Below are positions 1-5,024 of a DNA stretch of 5,024 bases, one piece after another (the stretch's first letter is position 1; every line of letters begins with the position of its first letter). Below the pieces are notes generated by a model that saw only the letters and a list, made by a program, of their open reading frames with translations, did no database searches and was not told where the DNA came from. Source of the stretch: Candidatus Caccocola faecipullorum (lineage in GTDB: Bacteria; Synergistota; Synergistia; Synergistales; Synergistaceae); NCBI GenBank assembly GCA_018716365.1, contig DVKA01000014.1, forward strand, positions 1-5,024, in the 5' to 3' direction. The position numbers were made by a program, and so were the translations under genes.

Positions 1-16
1 CGCTAGGACACAGTCT

Positions 17-53
17 GACGGGGGGATTCCGTACGGGGTCCCCTCGTTTTATT
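17..53 (+). terminator. Stem-loop with T-run in the clpX leader (terminator or attenuator)
   Basis: Positions 17-30 pair with 35-48 around a GTAC tetraloop. The 14 pairs are continuous and include four G-U wobbles (17/48, 21/44, 27/38, 28/37), with a G/C-rich core GGGG (22-25) against CCCC (40-43). The descending arm runs into TTTT (47-50) and then ATT, which is the shape of a Rho-independent terminator with a modest U-tract. It ends only a few nucleotides before the clpX SD, leaving no room for a clpX promoter downstream of it. Any transcript reaching clpX must therefore pass through it. I infer either a leaky terminator that sets expression relative to the upstream gene (often clpP) or a leader attenuator. 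The pairing is seen directly; the function is inferred. Confidence 0.55.
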
Positions 54-55
54 GC

Positions 56-61
56 GAGGTG
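56..61 (+). promoter_or_regulatory. Shine-Dalgarno site of clpX (decides the start)
   Basis: GAGGTG matches the anti-SD complement AGGAGGTG over six bases and lies 9 nt before ATG 71. An in-frame GTG at 59 sits inside this site and has no purine-rich SD of its own at a usable distance. The real initiation codon is therefore most likely ATG 71. Confidence 0.8.
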
Positions 62-70
62 CCAGTTCGC

Positions 71-1396
71 ATGTACGAGAACGGAAATATATTCAAAGAC
101 AGAAAAAAGAACTACTGCTCGTTCTGTGGAAAGTCGCAGGATGAGGTGCCGAAACTCTTTTCAGGCCAGCTTCCCAATGTTTTTATCTGCTCAGACTGCG
201 TGCATATATGCAGCATAATGCTGAGGGGCGAGCGCCCTCAGCCGGACTTCTCTGCAAAGACGCGCCGTGGCGGCGAAAAAGCGGATTATGTATCGCTTCC
301 AGCGATGGAAGAACTGCCCAAGCCAGTCGAGATAAAAGAATTTCTCGACCAGTACGTCATAGGACAGGCTCAGGCGAAGAAGGTTCTTTCCGTAGCGGTC
401 TACAACCACTATAAGAGGTTGCTGAACCCGGCCTCGGACGACGACGATGTGGAGCTGCCGAAGAACAACGTCCTGCTTGTCGGTCCTACGGGCAGCGGCA
501 AGACGCTGCTCGCGCAGACGCTTGCAAAGATGCTGCACGTCCCGTTCGCCATGACCGACGCGACCACGCTTACGGAGGCGGGCTACGTCGGCGAAGACGT
601 TGAGAATATTCTGCTCCGCCTGCTTCAGGCGGCTGATTTCGACATTCAGTCCGCGGAGCGCGGGATTATATACATAGACGAAATAGACAAAATCGCGCGC
701 AAGTCCGAGTCCACCTCGATAACGCGCGACGTCTCCGGCGAAGGCGTCCAGCAGGCGCTGCTTAAGATAATCGAGGGCACCGTTGCGAACATCCCGCCGA
801 AGGGAGGGCGCAAGCACCCGAGCCAGGAGATGATACCGATCGACACGAGCAACATACTGTTCATCTGCGGCGGAGCATTCGACGGCTTGGAAAAAATCAT
901 CTCGCACCGCGTGAACGAAAAACAGCTCGGTTTCGGCGGAGACATAAACTCCAACGTCAACAAGCACAACTCGACGGAACTGCTGAAGAAACTTGAGCCG
1001 GACGACCTGCGCGCCTACGGCTTCATACCGGAGTTTATCGGACGCCTGCCCGTGCTCGTCGCTCTTGAAGCGCTTACTGAAGACGCTCTCGTGCAGATAC
1101 TCAAAGAGCCGAAAAACGCCCCTCTGAAGCAGTATAAGAAGCTCTTCAAGCTTGAAGGAATAGATTTGGAATTCACCGACGAAGCTGCGAGGACGATCGC
1201 GCAGAAGGCGCTCAAGCTCAACACAGGCGCGCGCGGCCTGCGCACGATTCTCGAAAAGCTTATGCTCGACCTGCAGTACGAGATACCGAGCAAGCATTCG
1301 CATGTAGCTAAGCTGACGGTGACGAAAGAGGCTGTCGAAGGAAACGCGCAGCCGGTAGCGGAAACGGACGGGACGAACAATGACGGAGCAGAATAA
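71..1396 (+). CDS. clpX: ATP-dependent Clp protease ATP-binding subunit ClpX
   Basis: ClpX is a cytosolic AAA+ unfoldase. It recognises tagged or adaptor-delivered proteins, unfolds them and threads them into the ClpP peptidase; it can also act alone as a chaperone. From ATG 71 the protein is 441 aa, near the usual 410-430. An N-terminal C4 zinc domain has Cys16, Cys19, Cys40 and Cys43 (CSFC...CSDC). A linker leads to the AAA+ module: Walker A GPTGSGKT at 138-145, the GYVG pore loop at 171-174, Walker B with Asp203 and Glu204, the RKH loop at 247-249, a GRLP arginine (Arg325) and sensor-2 GARGLR at 386-391 (Arg388). The ClpP-docking tripeptide is LGF (286-288), within the family's IGF/LGF-type motif, so a ClpP partner is expected although clpP is not in the window. 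The last ~25 residues form an acidic, Asn-rich tail that looks disordered. An in-frame GTG at 59 would add four residues but overlaps the SD. The 3' end overlaps lon by 17 nt. Identification is very secure. Confidence 0.98.
   Translation: MYENGNIFKDRKKNYCSFCGKSQDEVPKLFSGQLPNVFICSDCVHICSIMLRGERPQPDFSAKTRRGGEKADYVSLPAMEELPKPVEIKEFLDQYVIGQAQAKKVLSVAVYNHYKRLLNPASDDDDVELPKNNVLLVGPTGSGKTLLAQTLAKMLHVPFAMTDATTLTEAGYVGEDVENILLRLLQAADFDIQSAERGIIYIDEIDKIARKSESTSITRDVSGEGVQQALLKIIEGTVANIPPKGGRKHPSQEMIPIDTSNILFICGGAFDGLEKIISHRVNEKQLGFGGDINSNVNKHNSTELLKKLEPDDLRAYGFIPEFIGRLPVLVALEALTEDALVQILKEPKNAPLKQYKKLFKLEGIDLEFTDEAARTIAQKALKLNTGARGLRTILEKLMLDLQYEIPSKHSHVAKLTVTKEAVEGNAQPVAETDGTNNDGAE
1370..1396 (+). promoter_or_regulatory. 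clpX-lon translational coupling junction
   Basis: The lon ATG (1380-1382) lies 14 nt before the clpX TAA (1394-1396), in a different frame. The only SD-like sequence is GGGA at 1370-1373, inside clpX coding sequence and 6 nt before the ATG. Ribosomes finishing clpX would be placed to re-initiate on lon, tying production of the two proteases together. The overlap is seen directly; the coupling is inferred. Confidence 0.6.
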
Positions 1397-3710
1397 GACG
1401 CTTGTATATCCCGTGATCCCGATTCGGGATCTCGTCATATTCCCCGGCATAGTATCGCCGCTTTTCATAAGCAGGCCGAAATCAATCCGCGCCGTCGAAG
1501 AGGCCGCCGACCGCGACCGCACTCTCTTCATCGTCTCTGAGAAGCGTCCGTACAGCGACACGCTCCAGCCGGAAGGGCTTTATAAAGTCGGCACGGTCTG
1601 CAAAATGCTCCAGAACGTGCGGCTGCCGGACGGGACGCTCAAAGTGGTCGTCGAGGGCGGACGCCGCGCCGAAGTCAAAAAAATGGCGTCTAACGACTCC
1701 TTTATGCTCGCATCAGTCGTCATTTTGGACTCCGAACATCCCGCGGTTTCTACGGAGCTGCGCGCTCTGATGCGCGCCGTCCTGCGCGGATTTGAGGAGA
1801 ACGTGCGCCTCGACCCTAAACTGCCGGAAGAGATAGCGCGTTCCGTGCGCGATATAGACGATCCAGAAGTGCTGTGCGACATCATAGCCTCGCACGGCAA
1901 CTTCGACATAACGGACAAACAGAAAATCTTGGAAACGGTCGACGTCGAAGACAGGCTTAACCTTCTTGTGAAGATGCTTGTGAACGAGAACGAGCTGCTT
2001 GGCTTCGAGCGCGACCTTGAAGAGAAGGTGCGCTCGGAAATCGACCGCGACCAACACAATTATTACCTGCGCGAACAGCTCAAGGTTATAAACGACGAGC
2101 TCGGCGAGGAAAGCCCGACCTCTGAAGCCGACGAAATGAGAGAGGCCGCCGCTGCCTCCGGGATGCCGGAAGATATATTGCAGAAGGTCAACAAGGAGAT
2201 CGGGCGTTTCTGTAAGCTGCCGCCGCTTTCGCCTGAGGCCGCCGTCGCTCGGAACTATATCGAGACGCTGACGGAGCTGCCTTGGAACGTCTCGACGGAG
2301 GACAACCTCGACATTGCGAACGCGCGCAAAGTCCTCGACGAAGACCACTACGGTCTGGATGACGTAAAGGAACGCATACTCGAATTTCTCGCCGTAAAGA
2401 AACGCGCCGGCGACGATATGCGCGCTCAGGTCATCTGTTTCGTCGGCCCTCCCGGAGTTGGCAAGACCTCGCTTGGAAAATCCATAGCGCGCGCGATGGG
2501 GCGCAAGTTCGTGAACATTTCGCTCGGCGGTATGCACGACGAAGCGGAGATACGCGGACACCGCCGTACCTACGTCGGCGCGCTTCCCGGCCGCATCATC
2601 CATAAGATAAAACAGTGCGGGACGAACAATCCGCTCATCCTCATGGACGAGATAGACAAACTTTCGTCCGATTACCGCGGCGACCCCGCCTCGGCTCTGC
2701 TTGAAGTGCTCGACCCGGAGCAGAACAAAAATTTCACCGACAACTTCCTCGAAGCGTCCTTCGACCTCAGCAGGGTGATGTTCATCACGACGGCGAACTC
2801 GACGGCGACGATACCGCGTCCGCTGCTCGACCGCATGGAGGTAATCTCGCTCCCGGGCTACGTGATGGAAGAGAAGCTGAAAATAGCGAAAAAGCACCTG
2901 ATTCCGCGCATACTGAGGGAACACGGCCTCACCGCCGAAGAATTTTCCGTCACAGACGCGGCGATTAAAGAGATAGTCTCCTCGTACACAATGGAAGCTG
3001 GCGTGCGCGGCCTCGACCGACAGCTCGCAAAGGCTGCTCGAAAGGTGACGGCCTCCCTCGCAGGCGAGGGCGAAGAAATTCACGGACAGATAACCAAGGA
3101 GAAGCTCCATCTGCTACTCGGCGCGCCGAAGCTTTACGCTACGAAGATACCGAAGGGCGATTCTGTCGGCACGGCTATCGGCCTCGCATGGACTGAGGCC
3201 GGCGGCGACGTGATACTGATAGAGTCGGCCGTCATGGACGGCGCGGGTAAGGTCGCCTATACGGGCAATCTCGGAGACATCATGCAGGAATCCGCCGTCA
3301 CGGCGCTGGCCTATCTGCGATCTAACGCCGAACGCTACGGCCTTGCGAATTTCGACTGGAACAAGAAGGACATACAGATACACGTCCCCGCTGGCGCCGT
3401 TCCTAAGGACGGCCCGTCGGCTGGAATTACGCTCGCGCTCTCGCTCTGTTCGTCGCTCACAGGGCGTTCGATAAACACCGAATACGCGATGACCGGAGAG
3501 ATGACTCTGCACGGCAACGTCCTGCCGATAGGCGGCGTCCGCGAGAAGATACTTGCCGCGAAACGCCTTGGAATCAAAGACGTAATACTGCCCGACGACA
3601 ACAAACCCGACGCGGCGGAGCTGAGCCCGTGGGTGCTGAAAGGTATGAAGCTGCACTACGTCTCGAACGTCACGAAGGTTTTCGAGCTCGCGCTGAGGCC
3701 GGGCGAGTAA
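1380..3710 (+). CDS. lon: ATP-dependent protease La (Lon, LonA type)
   Basis: Lon is a soluble homo-hexameric AAA+ serine protease that degrades misfolded and short-lived regulatory proteins in the cytosol. The 776-aa protein has the usual LonA length and architecture. An N-terminal substrate-binding domain spans roughly 8-200 and opens with the family-typical [11 protein letters not shown] helical region (~200-310) and the AAA+ module follow: Walker A GPPGVGKT 356-363, pore-loop Tyr398 in RGHRRTY, Walker B Asp423/Glu424, sensor-1 Asn473, Arg485 as likely arginine finger, and sensor-2 Arg543 in GVRGLD. The C-terminal protease domain (~585-776) carries the Ser-Lys dyad: Ser680 in PKDGPSAG and Lys723 in REKILAAK. 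Their 43-residue spacing equals that of E. coli Ser679/Lys722. No membrane segment is present, which argues against LonB. The start lies inside the clpX 3' end with only a weak SD (GGGA, 1370-1373), suggesting translational coupling. All catalytic residues are intact. Confidence 0.98.
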   Translation: MTEQNKTLVYPVIPIRDLVIFPGIVSPLFISRPKSIRAVEEAADRDRTLFIVSEKRPYSDTLQPEGLYKVGTVCKMLQNVRLPDGTLKVVVEGGRRAEVKKMASNDSFMLASVVILDSEHPAVSTELRALMRAVLRGFEENVRLDPKLPEEIARSVRDIDDPEVLCDIIASHGNFDITDKQKILETVDVEDRLNLLVKMLVNENELLGFERDLEEKVRSEIDRDQHNYYLREQLKVINDELGEESPTSEADEMREAAAASGMPEDILQKVNKEIGRFCKLPPLSPEAAVARNYIETLTELPWNVSTEDNLDIANARKVLDEDHYGLDDVKERILEFLAVKKRAGDDMRAQVICFVGPPGVGKTSLGKSIARAMGRKFVNISLGGMHDEAEIRGHRRTYVGALPGRIIHKIKQCGTNNPLILMDEIDKLSSDYRGDPASALLEVLDPEQNKNFTDNFLEASFDLSRVMFITTANSTATIPRPLLDRMEVISLPGYVMEEKLKIAKKHLIPRILREHGLTAEEFSVTDAAIKEIVSSYTMEAGVRGLDRQLAKAARKVTASLAGEGEEIHGQITKEKLHLLLGAPKLYATKIPKGDSVGTAIGLAWTEAGGDVILIESAVMDGAGKVAYTGNLGDIMQESAVTALAYLRSNAERYGLANFDWNKKDIQIHVPAGAVPKDGPSAGITLALSLCSSLTGRSINTEYAMTGEMTLHGNVLPIGGVREKILAAKRLGIKDVILPDDNKPDAAELSPWVLKGMKLHYVSNVTKVFELALRPGE

Positions 3711-3714
3711 CGCT

Positions 3715-4344
3715 ATGGCTCACTGGAAGTCAGAGCTTTTCTGCACTGCGTTCAATAAGGGCCAGCTTCCTCCGCCTGAGAGGCCGGAAATAGTTTTCGT
3801 CGGCCGCTCGAACGTCGGGAAGTCGACGCTCATCAACGCTCTGCTCGGCAGGAAGATAGCGAAGGTCAGTTCGAAGCCGGGCAAGACGCGCAGCATAAAC
3901 TTCTACAACGTCGACTGCGGCGGCCAGAAATTTGCGCTTGTCGATCTTCCCGGCTACGGCTACGCGGCGCGCGGAATGGACGAACGCCGCAGCTGGTGGA
4001 AATTTATAGAAGAATACTTCAATGCTGAGCGTAAAATCTCATACGTCGTGCATCTGATAGATTTCCGTCACGGTCCGCTTGCGAACGACGAAGAGCTGAC
4101 AGCGTGGCTTGACCGCATGGATATGCCGCGGCTCGTCGTCTTCACGAAAGGCGACAAAATATCGCCGGGCCGCCGCAAGGGGCAGTATAATACGATAATG
4201 CGCGGAGGGCTTGATTCCGTGTTGCCGCCCTTCATCACCTCGGGAATCAACAACGCCGAGATGGAGAAGCTGCGCGGCGGAATTACGGATATTCTAAGCG
4301 AGATGGAGCGGCTCGACGCTCTTGAAGCCGCGCGCGGCGAGTAA
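3715..4344 (+). CDS. engB: Ribosome biogenesis GTP-binding protein EngB (YihA/YsxC)
   Basis: EngB is a small TRAFAC-class GTPase of the cytosol, needed for late assembly of the 50S ribosomal subunit and essential in several bacteria. The 209-aa product has the normal family length and all G motifs in order: G1 GRSNVGKS at 30-37, a G2 region with KPGKTRSINFY just after it, G3 DLPGYGYA starting at Asp77, G4 TKGDK at 144-148, and a G5-like TSG around Ser176. The GRSNVGKS and DLPGYGYA forms are diagnostic of EngB rather than of Der or Era. ATG 3715 follows the lon stop by 4 nt. Only weak purine-rich sequence (GGGCGAG, 3701-3707) precedes it, so translation probably depends on coupling to lon. Adjacency to lon also occurs in Bacillus (lonA-ysxC). 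The tail after the GTPase fold is short, Glu/Arg-rich and helical in character. Seven of its 13 isoleucines use AUA. Confidence 0.97.
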   Translation: MAHWKSELFCTAFNKGQLPPPERPEIVFVGRSNVGKSTLINALLGRKIAKVSSKPGKTRSINFYNVDCGGQKFALVDLPGYGYAARGMDERRSWWKFIEEYFNAERKISYVVHLIDFRHGPLANDEELTAWLDRMDMPRLVVFTKGDKISPGRRKGQYNTIMRGGLDSVLPPFITSGINNAEMEKLRGGITDILSEMERLDALEAARGE

Positions 4345-4354
4345 CTTACGCATA

Positions 4355-4395
4355 CGCATCCCGATGTTCCGGAACGGCCGGCTGTCGGGAATGTG
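4355..4395 (+). promoter_or_regulatory. Predicted stem-loop 1 in the valS leader
   Basis: TCCCGA (4359-4364) pairs with TCGGGA (4385-4390). The stem extends inward by two wobble pairs and outward by four pairs (CGCA 4355-4358 with TGTG 4392-4395, one wobble) past a single bulged A at 4391. The apical region holds the self-complementary GTTCCGGAAC (4366-4375) and could fold in more than one way. No U-tract follows, so it is not a canonical terminator. The pairing is read directly; its role is unknown. Confidence 0.4.
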
Positions 4396-4404
4396 AATAG
4401 AAAT

Positions 4405-4425
4405 GACGCGGCCACCAGGCGCGTC
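4405..4425 (+). promoter_or_regulatory. Predicted stem-loop 2 in the valS leader
   Basis: GACGCG (4405-4410) pairs perfectly with CGCGTC (4420-4425). After a bulged G at 4411, CC (4412-4413) pairs with GG (4418-4419) around an ACCA loop. The stem ends 5 nt before the valS SD, so it could influence ribosome access or mRNA stability. No T-run follows, which makes termination unlikely. Confidence 0.4.
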
Positions 4426-4430
4426 TGTTG

Positions 4431-4436
4431 AGGAGG
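4431..4436 (+). promoter_or_regulatory. Shine-Dalgarno site of valS
   Basis: A perfect AGGAGG lies 7 nt before ATG 4444. It is by far the strongest ribosome-binding site in the window. It fixes the valS start and contrasts with the weak sites before lon and engB. Confidence 0.9.
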
Positions 4437-4443
4437 AAAACGG

Positions 4444-5024
4444 ATGGATTCCGAGAGAACGCAGTTGGGCAAGAGTTACGACCCCGCGCCCATTGAGGAC
4501 AAATGGTATTCCCAGTGGGTTGAGAACGGGCTCTTCAAGGCCGACGCTTCGTCGCCGAAGCCGGCTTTTTCGATAGTCATTCCGCCGCCGAACGTCACGG
4601 GTTCGCTGCACGTCGGCCACGCGCTGGACAACACGCTCCAGGATATACTGAGCCGCACGAAGCGGATGCAGGGCTACGAAGTCCTCTGGCTTCCCGGCAC
4701 GGACCACGCCGGCATAGCGACGCAGAACGTCGTCGAGCGTTCGCTCGCTAAGGAAGGGATTTCCCGCCACGACCTCGGACGCGATGAATTCGTCAAAAAG
4801 ATTTGGGAGTGGAAAGAGCTCTACGGCAGCACGATAATCAACCAGCTCAAGAAGCTCGGCGCGTCGTGCGACTGGAGCCGCGAGCGCTTCACGATGGACG
4901 AGGGCCTCTCGCGCGCCGTGCGCAAGATATTCGTCCAGCTCTACAAGAAGGGGCTCATCTACCGCGGCAAATATCTTATAAACTGGTGCCCGCGCTGCCA
5001 GACGGCGCTCTCCGACCTCGAAGT
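4444..5024 (+). CDS. valS: Valine--tRNA ligase, N-terminal part (runs off the window)
   Basis: ValRS is a class I aminoacyl-tRNA synthetase that joins valine to tRNA-Val at the cost of ATP in the cytosol. The window holds the first 193 codons of a protein usually near 880 aa, so it is cut by the window edge, not truncated. The N-terminus shows [14 protein letters not shown]. The class I HIGH signature follows as HVGH (56-59) inside [15 protein letters not shown], then [13 protein letters not shown] (82-94) and NWCPRC (180-185) leading into TALSDLE. The forms PPPNVTG and [10 protein letters not shown] are typical of ValRS and separate it from IleRS and LeuRS. The KMSKS motif, the editing domain and the C-terminal coiled coil would lie beyond the edge and cannot be checked. 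The start is set by AGGAGG 7 nt upstream. The 99-nt structured leader suggests separate control from the protease genes. Confidence 0.96.
   Translation, partial: MDSERTQLGKSYDPAPIEDKWYSQWVENGLFKADASSPKPAFSIVIPPPNVTGSLHVGHALDNTLQDILSRTKRMQGYEVLWLPGTDHAGIATQNVVERSLAKEGISRHDLGRDEFVKKIWEWKELYGSTIINQLKKLGASCDWSRERFTMDEGLSRAVRKIFVQLYKKGLIYRGKYLINWCPRCQTALSDLE

Larger units (their letters stand above)
4345..4443 (+). other. engB-valS spacer / valS leader (99 nt)
   Basis: This is the only sizeable gap between genes in the window. It holds two predicted RNA stem-loops and a strong SD, but no T-run for an intrinsic terminator and no convincing -35/-10 pair. It is too short for a standard T-box leader, and the T-box core (GGTGGNACCGCG type) is absent from the coding strand. 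The unusual length compared with the other junctions suggests that valS translation is initiated independently rather than coupled to engB. Confidence 0.6.

Noticed and set aside
4..6. TAG as the stop codon of an upstream gene (possibly clpP).
   Set aside because: Only one codon precedes it in the window, so no coding sequence can be shown. Other frames are also open to the left edge.
191..1561. A 456-codon open frame on the minus strand, antisense to clpX and the start of lon.
   Set aside because: It lies opposite strong, motif-complete genes. Its translation is rich in Arg, Val and Leu with no recognisable domain, as expected from codon bias in a GC-rich sense strand.
1713..3110. A 465-codon open frame on the minus strand inside lon.
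   Set aside because: It is another antisense shadow: it spans the lon AAA+ coding region, whose frame is fully supported by motifs, and its product shows low-complexity Arg/Val/Phe runs and no known fold.
3114..3656. A 180-codon minus-strand open frame opposite the Lon protease domain.
   Set aside because: It lies wholly within a conserved domain on the other strand and has no recognisable domain.
4392..4402. A possible extended -10 element (TGTGAATAGA) for a valS promoter.
   Set aside because: It matches TATAAT poorly, and the sequence about 17 nt upstream (around AACGGC) does not resemble a -35 box.
4405..4425. The reverse complement of stem-loop 2 contains GGTGGCCGCG, which resembles a T-box core.
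   Set aside because: It is on the wrong strand relative to valS, lacks the NA residues of the consensus, and the spacer is too short for a T-box. I consider it chance, arising from the G/C-rich stem.
4294..4770. A 158-codon minus-strand open frame spanning the engB-valS spacer.
   Set aside because: It runs antisense to the valS HIGH region and the strong valS SD, and no recognisable protein features are seen.

Overview
This window holds four tightly packed plus-strand housekeeping genes: clpX (complete), lon (complete), engB/ysxC (complete) and the 5' part of valS, which runs off the right edge. No mobile elements, CRISPR arrays, tRNA or rRNA genes were seen, and no disrupted genes. The base composition is moderately GC-rich. 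Codon use looks uniform across the four genes, including frequent AUA isoleucine codons, so nothing suggests recent transfer. The order clpX-lon-engB followed by valS resembles the Bacillus-type neighbourhood, where clpX, lonB, lonA and ysxC precede the hem genes and valS, but in compressed form. I infer a bacterium of the Synergistota (Cloacibacillus/Synergistes-like) or a deep Firmicutes-like lineage. This is an inference from gene order and protein character, not a database result.

Layout: positions 1-70 are the end of an intergenic region. It carries a 14-bp stem-loop followed by a short T-run, then a Shine-Dalgarno (SD) site that sets the clpX start at ATG 71. clpX (71-1396) overlaps lon (1380-3710) by 17 nt, and engB (3715-4344) starts 4 nt after the lon stop. 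These three genes therefore look like one translationally coupled operon. A 99-nt spacer (4345-4443) contains two predicted stem-loops and a perfect AGGAGG site, and then valS begins at 4444.

Functionally, the first two genes encode cytosolic AAA+ protein quality-control machines. ClpX is the unfoldase that feeds the ClpP peptidase, whose gene is not in the window. Lon is a self-contained unfoldase/protease with a Ser-Lys dyad. EngB is a GTPase needed for large-subunit ribosome assembly, and ValRS charges tRNA-Val. All key motifs in the three complete proteins are intact. I found no convincing undescribed system. The items most worth a second look are the hairpin in the clpX leader, the double stem-loop in the valS leader, and the clpX/lon overlap.
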